Below, piece after piece: positions 8,305-16,403 of a DNA stretch of 28,542 bases. The first letter of the stretch is position 1. Each line of letters starts with the position of its first letter. The notes beneath the pieces were generated by a model, which did no database searches, was not told the origin of the DNA, and saw nothing but the letters and a program-made list of their open reading frames with translations. The DNA lies in the NCBI GenBank assembly GCA_037442065.1, contig JBBIQZ010000008.1, positions 1-28,542 on the forward strand, given 5' to 3'. The DNA is from JBBIQZ01 sp037442065 (GTDB lineage: Bacteria > Patescibacteriota > CPR2_A > CG2-30-33-46). A program made the position numbers and the translations under genes.

Positions 8305-8450
8305 ATGATTGAGCTAAAATCTATTACAAAAACTTACAAAATAGGGAGGGCGAAACTATCTATGCTTTAAGTGATGAAGTTCTTGCCGGTCTCTATCCGG
8401 CCCATCGGGCAGCCAAGCTAGATCCGGTAGAAGCGTTAAGGTGTGAGTAA
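8305..8450 (+). pseudogene. Remnant of a MacB/LolD-type ABC transporter: ATPase start fused to permease end
   Basis: From ATG 8305 the sequence reads MIELKSITKTYKIG, the characteristic opening of LolD/MacB-type ABC ATPases. One missing G near 8344-8347 (GGGAG where GGGGAG is expected) shifts the frame, after which it continues EGETIYALSD, the next conserved stretch. Then, still in that second frame, it jumps to VLAGLYPAHRAAKLDPVEALRCE and a stop at 8450. That segment is the C-terminal signature of MacB/FtsX-family permeases (normally GLYPARRAAKLDPIEALRYE). Walker A, signature motif, Walker B and nearly all of the permease are gone, so roughly two genes have collapsed into 146 bases. It cannot make a functional product. 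A misassembly is possible because an N gap lies 450 bases upstream, but the gap itself is inside rtcB and not here. Confidence 0.8.
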
Positions 8451-8476
8451 TAAAAATTCAAGGTCAAAAGCCGATT

Positions 8477-8941
8477 ATGAAACAGTATCAATTTAACAAT
8501 ATTGCCAAGAAAATAATTAAAAGTAACATCTATCTCACGCTAGCAACTGTTGATAAAAACGGTAAGCCTTGGGCTTCGCCGGTACGTTATCACCTAGATA
8601 GTAAGTTTAACTTTTACTTTATTTCGCAAACAACTTCCGTGCACATAAAAAATGCTCTTAAAAATCCGTTAATTTCTTTTGCAATTTTTGATTCTAGCCA
8701 GCCTGCCGGAACGGGGAATGGTGTTCAAGGGGTTGGGATGATTAAATTGCTTCAAGATAAAGATATGAAAGAAGCTTTAAAATGGTATAAATCAAGCTTT
8801 ATTGCTCAAGTGGCAGATAAAAAAGGGAAGCTAACCTATAAATATTTTGGCTCATATAGGTTATTCAAGCTTGCGTCTAAAAAATTATTCGTTCTGGACC
8901 CTAAAGAAAAAATCGACAAGCGAGTTGAGGTTAAGCTTTAA
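8477..8941 (+). CDS. Pyridoxamine 5'-phosphate oxidase-family FMN-binding protein
   Basis: 154 aa, the size of a single split-barrel flavin protein. The opening pattern IIKSNIYLTLATVDKNGKPWASPVRYHLD, followed by FNFYFISQTTSVHIKNALKNPLISFAIFD, is the classic PNPOx-like fold with the FMN-phosphate contact region. The C-terminal half (YKYFGSYRLFKLASKKLFVLDP) completes the barrel. Relatives bind FMN or F420 and act as oxidoreductases or flavin carriers; the substrate cannot be told, and this is unlikely to be true PdxH. Only a weak Shine-Dalgarno-like AAGGT lies upstream, and the gene starts 26 bases after the ABC remnant, so it may have been a passenger next to that lost operon. Confidence 0.8.
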   Translation: MKQYQFNNIAKKIIKSNIYLTLATVDKNGKPWASPVRYHLDSKFNFYFISQTTSVHIKNALKNPLISFAIFDSSQPAGTGNGVQGVGMIKLLQDKDMKEALKWYKSSFIAQVADKKGKLTYKYFGSYRLFKLASKKLFVLDPKEKIDKRVEVKL

Positions 8942-8964
8942 ATAGTTTTTTATTTTTAACTTTC

Positions 8965-8973
8965 TGGTATAAT
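8965..8973 (+). promoter_or_regulatory. Extended -10 promoter of murD-murI
   Basis: TGGTATAAT (TG, one base, perfect TATAAT at 8968-8973). Expected start is near 8980, giving a leader of about 34 bases with Shine-Dalgarno GGAAGGG (9003-9009) before ATG 9014. Confidence 0.7.
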
Positions 8974-9013
8974 AAAACTTCCTCAGTTGAACGATTTTTA
9001 AAGGAAGGGTTTT

Positions 9014-10465
9014 ATGCTTTCTCAATTTTTAGATGAGATAAAAGATAAAAAAATATATATAGTTGGGATTTCGGGCGCTGAAGGGGCGGCGGCTGCTTCT
9101 TTTTTAACTAAATATGGGCTTGATAAAAATACCGAGGCGACGGATTTTTCGACCAAAAATGAGTTTAAAAAGACCTTTATTAAATTCCATCAGGCTCTAA
9201 GTAGAAAGGGGCAGAAAAACCTTTTTAAAAAAATATCATCCTCTAAAATTAAAATTTACTTTAAAGAAGATTATCTAAAAGACATTAAAAAAGCCGACAT
9301 AATTTTTGTTTCTCAAGGCTGGATAAAGCACAAAGCAAACTATCCAAAACTTTCTAATTTATTTAAAGCTCAAAAGCAAAAGTTTTTAAGCATGACCAAG
9401 CTTTATTTAGAGCTTTCTAAAGCCCAAATAATCGGAGTCACCGGTAGTAACGGTAAATCAACAACTGCCCGTTTAATTTATGAAACTTTAAAGGAAGGAA
9501 ACAAAAAAACTTTTTTTGCCGGCAATGATCGCTCGAATATCCAAATTTTAGAAAATATTGAAAGACTCAACCCACAAGATCACCTTGTTTTGGAAATTTC
9601 CGAAAGACAGCTGCTTTTGCCCATGGAAAAAAGTCCCCATATTGCCGTTATAACAAATATTGTTCCCAACCACTTAGATGACCATAAAAATTTTAAAAAT
9701 TATATGGATGTTAAAAAAAGAATCCTTAAATATCAAACAAAAAAAGATTTTGCCATTTTAAATTTTGATAATAAAGCAACAAAAAGCTCAGCTTTAAAAA
9801 CTAAGGGGAGGTTTTTCTTCTTTTCTAGAAAGACAACTTTAAAAGAAGGTGCCTTTTTAGAAAATGATAAAGTCGTTATTAAAATTGGCAAAAAGAAAGA
9901 AGTAGTGGCTAATTTAGCTAAAATAAAAATGCCCGGGATCCATAACTTAGAAAATATTTTAGCGGCCTCGTTAGCGGCAAAATTAGCGGGTGCGCCGATA
10001 GCTAAAATAAAAAAAGTTTTGGAAAATTTTAAGGGAATCCCAGAAAGAATAGAATTTATAGCTTACAAACAAGGTAGAAAATTTTATTACGATATCCAAA
10101 GCACTACCCCGGATGCAACCGAAGCTGCAATAAATACTTTTTTAGGGAAAGGAATTTTGCTTATTTTAGGAGGCGAAGATAAGGGTATGGACTACCGTTT
10201 GTTAGCTAGCAATATAAAAAAGAATGTAAAAAACATTATAATTTTTCCAGGTTCGGGAAGTATTAAGCTTAAAAAAGAACTTAAGAAAATAAATTTTAGA
10301 AATTTTAAAGAATTAGATAACTTAAAAAGCGCGCTTAGTAAAAGTTTAGAAATGTCCCAAAAGGGAGATATAATTTTGCTTTCGCCGGCCTGCGCTTTTT
10401 TTAAGAGGGAATTTATAGAAAAACCAAACATTTCTTTTTATAAACTAGTAAAGGAGCTTAGATGA
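9014..10465 (+). CDS. murD: UDP-N-acetylmuramoyl-L-alanine--D-glutamate ligase
   Basis: 483 aa Mur ligase that adds D-glutamate to UDP-MurNAc-L-Ala in the cytoplasm. The N-terminal UDP-binding domain starts DKKIYIVGISGAEGAAAA. The ATP loop is GVTGSNGKSTTARL (about residues 141-154), and the central domain has LEISERQL and TNIVPNHLDDHKNFKNYM. The C-terminal domain has GIPERIEFI, YDIQSTTPDATEAAI (family: NDSKATN region) and LGGEDKGMDY. That last motif and the lack of a C-terminal DAP/Lys-type signature favour MurD over MurC/E/F. The pairing with murI, which makes D-glutamate, supports it: the murD stop overlaps the murI start by four bases, so substrate supply and use are co-expressed. Confidence 0.9.
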   Translation: MLSQFLDEIKDKKIYIVGISGAEGAAAASFLTKYGLDKNTEATDFSTKNEFKKTFIKFHQALSRKGQKNLFKKISSSKIKIYFKEDYLKDIKKADIIFVSQGWIKHKANYPKLSNLFKAQKQKFLSMTKLYLELSKAQIIGVTGSNGKSTTARLIYETLKEGNKKTFFAGNDRSNIQILENIERLNPQDHLVLEISERQLLLPMEKSPHIAVITNIVPNHLDDHKNFKNYMDVKKRILKYQTKKDFAILNFDNKATKSSALKTKGRFFFFSRKTTLKEGAFLENDKVVIKIGKKKEVVANLAKIKMPGIHNLENILAASLAAKLAGAPIAKIKKVLENFKGIPERIEFIAYKQGRKFYYDIQSTTPDATEAAINTFLGKGILLILGGEDKGMDYRLLASNIKKNVKNIIIFPGSGSIKLKKELKKINFRNFKELDNLKSALSKSLEMSQKGDIILLSPACAFFKREFIEKPNISFYKLVKELR

Positions 10466-11259
10466 TAGGCGTTTTTGATAGCGGGGTAGGCGGGCTTACA
10501 ATCGTAAAAAAACTAAATAAGGCGTTCCCCCAATATAATATTTTATATTTTGCCGATTTGATCCATCTGCCCTACGGGACCAAATCAAAAAAAACAATTG
10601 AGGAATTTTCTTTAGCAATCTCTAAGTTCTTAATTAAAAAGGGTGCCAAGGCAATTATCGTCGCCTGCAATACTTCTTCTGCGCAAGCTTACAGTACTCT
10701 TCTAGAAAATTTAAAGGTTCCCATTTTTGATGTAATAAACCCTGCGGCCGAAAAGGCCATAAGTATAACCAAAAATAAAAGAGTTGGTGTTATCGGTACT
10801 TACGGGACGATTGAAAGCAAGGCCTATGAGAAGGCTCTAAAGAAGCTTGATAAAGGGGTAAAAGTTTTTTCTAAAGCTTGTCCTTTATTTGTTCCTTTAG
10901 TTGAGGAAAATTTTATAAGACGTCCGGAGACCAAAAGAATAGTAAAATATTATTTAAGAGAACTAAAGAGATATCAAATTGATACTTTAATTTTAGGGTG
11001 CACTCACTACCCATTGTTAAAAGAGGTAATTAAAAATGTAATGGGAAGTAAGGTTAAAGTAATTGATTCTTCGGGTGTAGTTTATAAGTTAGCTAAATTA
11101 ATTAAGAATGATAAAAAACTTGCAAGTACTCTTTTAAAAAACGGAAAGCAAACTTTTTTTAGTTCGGATAATTTAGGTAACTTTAAAAAGATTGCCGAGA
11201 GATTTTTAGAAACAAAAATACCTGAACCTATAATTGTTGACCTGAAAAATATCTATTAA
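10462..11259 (+). CDS. murI: Glutamate racemase
   Basis: 265 aa, standard length. It interconverts L- and D-glutamate without cofactor to feed peptidoglycan synthesis. MIGVFDSGVGGLTI holds the D6-S7 site; IIVACNTSSA carries the first catalytic cysteine (C69) and ILGCTHYPLL the second (C180), and the substrate loop reads HLPYGTKS. All key residues are present. It is translationally coupled to murD. A weak hairpin (GCTAA/TTAGC around 11300) follows, without a convincing T-run. Confidence 0.96.
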   Translation: MIGVFDSGVGGLTIVKKLNKAFPQYNILYFADLIHLPYGTKSKKTIEEFSLAISKFLIKKGAKAIIVACNTSSAQAYSTLLENLKVPIFDVINPAAEKAISITKNKRVGVIGTYGTIESKAYEKALKKLDKGVKVFSKACPLFVPLVEENFIRRPETKRIVKYYLRELKRYQIDTLILGCTHYPLLKEVIKNVMGSKVKVIDSSGVVYKLAKLIKNDKKLASTLLKNGKQTFFSSDNLGNFKKIAERFLETKIPEPIIVDLKNIY

Positions 11260-11339
11260 AAATTGTTCTTGATCGTTTTTTTAGCCTCAAAAGCTAATAA
11301 TTTAGCCTTGGTTATCTTTTCGAAAAGCCTTACAACCTC

Positions 11340-11368
11340 TTGACTTTTATGCTTATTTATGATAAAAT
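11340..11368 (+). promoter_or_regulatory. Promoter giving a leaderless sigma-4/HARE transcript
   Basis: TTGACT (11340-11345), 17-base spacer, TAAAAT (11363-11368). A start seven bases past the -10 falls at about 11375, directly at the ATG (11376). The TTG of the -35 box is in frame with the gene and would be miscalled as a start codon by a longest-ORF rule. Confidence 0.75.
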
Positions 11369-11375
11369 AATGTTT

Positions 11376-12455
11376 ATGAAGCCATTATTGGGCCCTAATT
11401 TTGATACTAAGGAAGAAATAGCAGCAGGAATTAACTTCCTGGATATAGAAAATAAGGTAAATGGTATTCTTAAAAATAGGAAAGAAATAGAGATTCTATC
11501 CAGGCGTTTTGGTATTAGCGGCAAAACCCCTGAAACTTTAGGATCTATAGGGAAGAAGTTCAAAGTTACAAGGGAAAGAATAAGACAGATAGAGAAAGAT
11601 ATTCTAAGGAAAATAGATAAAGCTTTAGTTTTGGATGATATTTTTCTTACTTTGGAAAAAATAATTTCAACCCAAGGCGGAATTATTTCAATACCGTCCT
11701 TAGAAAAATCGTTAAAAATCAAAGACCCTAAATCAAAAATATTTTTGAAGATATTTTTAGAAGCTTCTTCCAGGATAAAAAAAATTAAAACTTTTAAGAT
11801 AGATGAATGTTGGTTTTTAAAAGAACACTCGCCAGCTTTAATATTAAGAATTATTGATTCTGCCGAAAATATTTTAAAATCAACTAAAAAAACTGTAGAC
11901 AAGAAACAACTAGTTGATTTAATTATAAAAGACTTGGCCGATCTTCATAAAAAAGAGTCCTTGAATAATAAATTTATAGAAAAGATTCTATTATATGCTA
12001 AGAATATTGGTAGAGCCCCAGAAGGTAAGTTGGGGCTTGCGAAATGGGGAGTTGTAAACCCCAGGAATACTCGAGATAAAGCTTTTGTAGTTTTGCAACA
12101 AATCAAAAAACCTTTACACTATAAAGAGCTGACTGAATCAATAAGAAAAGCTAATTTTTCGGCAAAGAGGATAAGCATAGAAGCTGTCCATAATGAGCTA
12201 ATAAGAGACAAGAGGTTTGTTTTGGTTGGTAGAGGAATTTATGCTTTAAAAGAATGGGGTTACAAGCCGGGAACCGTTTCGGAAGTTATTTATGAAATTT
12301 TGAAAGAAAGGAGAGTACCGATGCACAAGAACGAAATCGTTAAGGAAGTATTAAAGAGAAGATTTGTTAAAAAGAATACAATCCTTTTAAACTTGCAAGA
12401 AAAGCCGCAATTTATAAGAGTTAAGCGGGCCGTTTATAGACTTAAGGATAATTAA
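11376..12455 (+). CDS. Sigma-70 region 4-like and HARE-HTH DNA-binding protein
   Basis: 359 aa from ATG 11376; longer readings start inside the promoter. Residues about 45-90 match sigma region 4: EILSRRFGISGKTPETLGSIGKKFKVTRERIRQIEKDILRKI is the -35-binding helix-turn-helix with the RERIRQIE recognition helix. No region 2 (-10 recognition, core binding) is present, so it is not a complete sigma factor. Residues about 90-220 are helical and unassigned. The C-terminus holds a HARE-HTH winged helix (about 255-300, HYKELTESIRKAN ... RDKRFVLVGRGIYALKEWGY, as in RNAP delta) and a second divergent copy (about 305-357, VPMHKNEIVKEVL ... KRAVYRLKD). It probably modulates RNA polymerase or binds DNA. 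The next gene starts at the base after its stop. Confidence 0.75.
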   Translation: MKPLLGPNFDTKEEIAAGINFLDIENKVNGILKNRKEIEILSRRFGISGKTPETLGSIGKKFKVTRERIRQIEKDILRKIDKALVLDDIFLTLEKIISTQGGIISIPSLEKSLKIKDPKSKIFLKIFLEASSRIKKIKTFKIDECWFLKEHSPALILRIIDSAENILKSTKKTVDKKQLVDLIIKDLADLHKKESLNNKFIEKILLYAKNIGRAPEGKLGLAKWGVVNPRNTRDKAFVVLQQIKKPLHYKELTESIRKANFSAKRISIEAVHNELIRDKRFVLVGRGIYALKEWGYKPGTVSEVIYEILKERRVPMHKNEIVKEVLKRRFVKKNTILLNLQEKPQFIRVKRAVYRLKDN

Positions 12456-15365
12456 ATGATTGAAGAAATTTTTACAAATTTAACAAGATACCTTTTGATG
12501 ATTTTATTTTTGGTAGGGTGGGTAGCCATTCCAATTTTTCTTTACATATCTTATCAAAACAAAAGAAAAAGAGAATGGGTTGAGTCGCAAGAATTCCATT
12601 TAATCAAAATTTCTGTCCCTAAGGAAAATGAAAAGGGGCCGCTAGCGGCTGAACAGATGTTTGCTTCTTTGCATGGTATTTTTAAGCCCCATAAAGAGAG
12701 AGCAAAAGAAGGCGAACTTCAGGAACATATTAGTTTTGAAATTGCCACTTCGGGAGAGAGGATTTCTTTTTATGTCTGGCTTCCCGAGCACCTTAAGGAT
12801 TTTGTAGAAGGCCAGATATACGCCCAATACCCAAAAGCCGAATTTGAAGATGTTTCCGATTATGCGGATCAGGATTTTTCGGATCATCACATAGTTGGAA
12901 CCGAGATACTGCTAAATAAAAATGAAGTTTTTCCTATTAAGACATTTCTAAATTTTGAAGAAGTTGATCCTTTATCTGGTATAACAAGTGTTTTAGCAAA
13001 AATTGATGATCCGGATGAACATATTTGGATACAAATTTTAGTTAAACCAGTAGACGACAGTTGGCATGAAAGAGGGCTGGCCTATATTAATGCTTTACGG
13101 GAAGGTCGTTCACCGGAATCTAAAGGTTTCCTTAATACTTTTAAAAGCGGCTTTATTGCGTTTGCAGGAGATTTATTAAGCGCCGCAACTACTTCTCCTT
13201 TAGAAAAACCCCCTCAACCCGTTAAATTATCTTCAGGGGAAGAAGCTAAGATAAAATCTATTGAAGAAAAGGTTTCTAAACTCGGATTTGGTGTAAAAAT
13301 AAGAATCGGTTACATTACAAAGAAATCCGACCTAGGAGCAGCAAAAATTAAACTAAGATCGATAATTGGGGCCTTTAAACAATTTAACACTACAAATTTA
13401 AATGGCTTTCAAGCAGGAACAACCATAATAGGGGAAAGGTTTGTTAAAGATTATAAATCCAGATTATTTTTAGACGAAGGATCTGTCTTAAACATAGAAG
13501 AGCTGGCAAGTATTTTTCATTTACCAAATGTATCCGTAGAAACCCCGCGGATTAGTTGGACAGGGTCAAAGAAAGGGGAGCCGCCGGAAAATCTTCCTAT
13601 TATCACAAATACGGAAAAAGATAAAAACATTTCTGTTTTTGCCGAAACAAACTTTAGGCATAGAAAACAAAAATTTGGCGTTAAGACAGACGATCGCCGT
13701 CGCCATATGTACTTAATTGGTAAGACCGGAGTGGGAAAAACTAATATGATGGAGAATATGGTTATTTCTGATATAAAGGTCGGACATGGTGTTGCTGTTG
13801 TTGATCCTCATGGAGATTTTGTTGATTCGATACTTCAATATATTCCTAAAAATAGAATAAACGATGTAATAATCTTTGATCCGGGAGACAAGGAATTTCC
13901 GATTGCTTTTAATCCTCTAGAAACCGTAAACAAAGACCAAAGAGACCTAGTGGCATCAGGCTTGATAAGTATCTTTCATAAAATTTGGGCAGAATCCTGG
14001 GGACCAAGATTAGAATACATTTTAAGAAACACCATTTTGTCTCTTTTAAGCTATCCTGATAGCACAATGCTTGGAATATTACGAATGCTTGTAGACAAGG
14101 ATTATAGAAGCAAAGTAATTAAAAAGCTAAATGATCCCGTAATTCATGATTTTTGGACAAAGGAATTTGCTCAGTATAATGACAAAACAAGGGTAGAGGC
14201 AGTTTTACCAATTCAAAATAAAGTGGGTCAGTTTCTTTCCAGTCCAACAATCAGAAATATTGTAGGTCAGCCAAAAAGCAAAATTAATATGCGGGAAATA
14301 ATAGACAATAAAAGGATTTTGCTTTTAAAACTAGCCCAAGGCCAAATAGGGGAAGATAACTCATCACTTTTGGGAGCGATGATGATAACAAAAATGCAAC
14401 TGGCCGCTATGAGCCGAACTGATATACCAGAAGAAGAACGAGTTGATTTTTATTTGTATGTTGATGAGTTTCAAAACTTTGCTACTGAGAGTTTTGCAAA
14501 AATTCTTTCAGAAGCTCGTAAATACCGTTTAAATTTAACATTAGCTAATCAGTATATTGCTCAGCTTTCAGAAGAAGTAAGAAATGCTATATTTGGAAAT
14601 ATGGGGAGTTTGGTTTGTTTTAGAGTAGGTGCAGGAGATGCTAAATATTTGGCAAAAGAAGTAGAACCGGTTTTTGAAGAGAATGATCTGGTAAATCTGG
14701 ATAAATATCATATTTATACAAAACTATCCATAGACGGAATAACGGGTAATGCTTTTTCAGCTAAAACATTAAAAGTACCGGACGAGGTAGAGGATAATAC
14801 GGAAGTTATTGTGAAGGGTAGTCGAGAAAAATACGCCACAAGAAGAGATATAGTTGAGGAAAAGATTAAAACTTGGGCAGATAAAAAAAAGGAAGTTAGT
14901 ATAGAGGCGGAAGACGCCTTAGATCAAGGCCCAGAAGAGGACAAATCAAATAAATCATATGAGGAATATTCAAAATATTTAGAGGAAGCAAAAGAAGAGA
15001 AAGCCAAGAAGCTTAGAAATTCTATTAATGATAAAGTGATAAATAATGATGAAGCTTTTTCCAGCAGTAAAGAATTATCTAAACCTGAGGTAGAAATATC
15101 TGAGGTAGAAATATCTAAAGATAGTAAATCCAAAGATAACAACAAACCAATAGAATCTAATAAATCTCAAAAGATAAAAGAAATAACATCAAAAATTCTA
15201 AAATCAGTTAATACTACTAATACCTCTAAAATGGACAATGAAGATAATGGCAACGAATTAGAAGATTTTCAAAAAAGAATAGAGGAGTTAAAGCGGGTAG
15301 ATACAGGGGCTAACAAACAAGAAATTAAACCGGGCGAAGTAATAGATTTTAAAGAAGAAGATTAA
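12456..15365 (+). CDS. VirD4/TraD-HerA-like conjugative-type ATPase, membrane anchored
   Basis: 969 aa. One N-terminal membrane segment (about 12-32, LLMILFLVGWVAIPIFLYI) is followed by a domain of about 350 residues. The P-loop ATPase has Walker A GKTGVGKT (422-429), VAVVDPHGDFVDSIL, FDPGDKEFPIAFNPLE, and Walker B YLYVDEFQNF (D670, E671), then LTLANQYIAQL, the TraG/TraM-recognition style motif. Relatives are coupling proteins of type IV secretion and HerA-like DNA pumps; in CPR genomes such proteins may serve type IV pili or DNA transfer. The last 150 residues are charged and low complexity, with a perfect 15-base tandem duplication at 15087-15116 encoding EVEIS twice. No other T4SS gene is in the window. 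It is probably co-transcribed with the sigma-4/HARE gene. Confidence 0.85.
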   Translation: MIEEIFTNLTRYLLMILFLVGWVAIPIFLYISYQNKRKREWVESQEFHLIKISVPKENEKGPLAAEQMFASLHGIFKPHKERAKEGELQEHISFEIATSGERISFYVWLPEHLKDFVEGQIYAQYPKAEFEDVSDYADQDFSDHHIVGTEILLNKNEVFPIKTFLNFEEVDPLSGITSVLAKIDDPDEHIWIQILVKPVDDSWHERGLAYINALREGRSPESKGFLNTFKSGFIAFAGDLLSAATTSPLEKPPQPVKLSSGEEAKIKSIEEKVSKLGFGVKIRIGYITKKSDLGAAKIKLRSIIGAFKQFNTTNLNGFQAGTTIIGERFVKDYKSRLFLDEGSVLNIEELASIFHLPNVSVETPRISWTGSKKGEPPENLPIITNTEKDKNISVFAETNFRHRKQKFGVKTDDRRRHMYLIGKTGVGKTNMMENMVISDIKVGHGVAVVDPHGDFVDSILQYIPKNRINDVIIFDPGDKEFPIAFNPLETVNKDQRDLVASGLISIFHKIWAESWGPRLEYILRNTILSLLSYPDSTMLGILRMLVDKDYRSKVIKKLNDPVIHDFWTKEFAQYNDKTRVEAVLPIQNKVGQFLSSPTIRNIVGQPKSKINMREIIDNKRILLLKLAQGQIGEDNSSLLGAMMITKMQLAAMSRTDIPEEERVDFYLYVDEFQNFATESFAKILSEARKYRLNLTLANQYIAQLSEEVRNAIFGNMGSLVCFRVGAGDAKYLAKEVEPVFEENDLVNLDKYHIYTKLSIDGITGNAFSAKTLKVPDEVEDNTEVIVKGSREKYATRRDIVEEKIKTWADKKKEVSIEAEDALDQGPEEDKSNKSYEEYSKYLEEAKEEKAKKLRNSINDKVINNDEAFSSSKELSKPEVEISEVEISKDSKSKDNNKPIESNKSQKIKEITSKILKSVNTTNTSKMDNEDNGNELEDFQKRIEELKRVDTGANKQEIKPGEVIDFKEED

Positions 15366-15394
15366 TTTATATGTAAAGAGTCTATTTAAAGCGT

Positions 15395-15421
15395 ATAGCA
15401 CTTGGTCTGGTGCTATCTTTT
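15395..15421 (+). terminator. Terminator after the VirD4/HerA-like ATPase
   Basis: ATAGCAC (15395-15401) pairs perfectly with GTGCTAT (15410-15416) around an 8-base loop, followed by CTTTTGTT. Confidence 0.7.
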
Positions 15422-15445
15422 GTTACGGGAAGAGTATAAGAGAAT

Positions 15446-15469
15446 GTCGCACAATGTATCTTATGCGAC
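15446..15469. repeat. Inverted repeat in the convergent intergenic region
   Basis: GTCGCA (15446-15451) and TGCGAC (15464-15469) form a 6-bp stem with a 12-base loop between the ATPase and ftsQ. A second, weaker pair AGGAA/TTCCT lies at about 15481-15505. It could be part of back-to-back terminators or of a small RNA; the T-runs on both sides are poor. Confidence 0.4.
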
Positions 15470-15543
15470 TTTCTTAATAAGAGGAACTTATCTTTGAGCT
15501 TCCTGCTAAATAATTAAAATAGCTCTACTTTTATTAACTTTTA

Positions 15544-16377
15544 TTACTTAAACTTATAAATTGCTTTATTCTCAATAGTTAAGTCTATATAATCTAGGTT
15601 ATTCTTTTGTTCCCCCAGTTGTTTTAATGTCCCCTCTAATTTTGAGAACTGACCATTTAGACCCTTTGTGGTATCAAAACTTATCTTAAATCCCTGCTTA
15701 GTTACAATATTTATAATAAATGTTGTTTCTTTTATCTCGTAATGGTCAATATCAACGCCTAAATTTATGTTTTTAAAGCTTTTAGGCAGATCATCTATAA
15801 AACTTATAAAATTAGGATGGATAAGTCTTGTATTATCCTTTACAGGCAAATTACTTATATCTAAAACCATGGGAATATCACTAAAATTTTCTACTTCTTT
15901 TATCATAAAGCCATCTTCATCTACTAAGTACTTTTTATTGTTGGTTATCCATGCAATTTTTGCTTTTCTCTCTTTTATTTCAATATCAAGAGAGTTTGGG
16001 ATACGTTTATTTATAGTAACATATTTTATATCCCTTATCTTACTTGTAATCTCATCTTTCATTTTATTGGGATTAAAGAGAAAGAAATTATCGCTTTTGA
16101 AGAGAAAGAGAGATGGTTTTGAAAGCTCATCTTTCGTTAATTCTTCCACCTTTGAGATAAAATCTTGATCTCCGCGCACTTTAACATTTTTGATTTTAAA
16201 ATAATCCGACGTTAATAAAGTATTTATCCCCCAGAGAAGAATAAAAATAAGTAGTATTTTAAAAATACCACTTAAAAGCTGAGGTGTTTTTCTATTTCTT
16301 ACTTTTGCCTGTCGGCTAGTAGAAAATATTTTTGGGTTCCTGTATCTTTTTAAATATGTTTTTCTTTTAACTGTCAT
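15544..16377 (-). CDS. ftsQ: Cell division protein FtsQ/DivIB
   Basis: 277 aa. A basic cytoplasmic N-terminus (KRKTYLKRYRNPK) is followed by one membrane helix (about 36-54, FKILLIFILLWGINTLL). Outside the membrane comes a POTRA domain (about 58-128: YFKIKNVKVRGDQDF, then KRIPNSLDIEIKERKAKIAWI), then the FtsQ beta domain (KYLVDEDGFMIKEV and GLNGQFSKLEGTLKQL). FtsQ is the scaffold linking FtsB/FtsL into the divisome. The start lies 26 bases downstream of murB with no clear Shine-Dalgarno, in the classical murC-murB-ftsQ order of the dcw cluster; ftsA and ftsZ are not adjacent here. Confidence 0.88.
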   Translation of the reverse strand: MTVKRKTYLKRYRNPKIFSTSRQAKVRNRKTPQLLSGIFKILLIFILLWGINTLLTSDYFKIKNVKVRGDQDFISKVEELTKDELSKPSLFLFKSDNFFLFNPNKMKDEITSKIRDIKYVTINKRIPNSLDIEIKERKAKIAWITNNKKYLVDEDGFMIKEVENFSDIPMVLDISNLPVKDNTRLIHPNFISFIDDLPKSFKNINLGVDIDHYEIKETTFIINIVTKQGFKISFDTTKGLNGQFSKLEGTLKQLGEQKNNLDYIDLTIENKAIYKFK

Positions 16378-16403
16378 AAATTTCTATTTTTATTCTTTTT
16401 AAC

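Noticed and set aside
9014..10465. MurD call versus folylpolyglutamate synthase or MurE/MurF
   Set aside because: Motif order, GGEDKGMDY and coupling with glutamate racemase fit MurD best.
11262..11340. Short minus-strand open frame reading EVVRLFEKITKAKLLAFEAKK
   Set aside because: It looks helical but has no start codon or ribosome site and ends by the murI terminus; chance cannot be excluded.
11340..11375. TTG start that would extend the sigma-4/HARE protein by 12 residues
   Set aside because: The TTG is the first half of the TTGACT -35 box, and the predicted transcript begins after it.
11357..11902. 181-aa minus-strand ORF opposite the sigma-4/HARE gene
   Set aside because: The plus strand encodes recognisable domains; this is an antisense shadow rich in Ile, Phe and Ser.
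15767..16168. 133-aa plus-strand ORF opposite ftsQ
   Set aside because: Leucine/serine-rich mirror of the ftsQ coding strand with no family features or Shine-Dalgarno.
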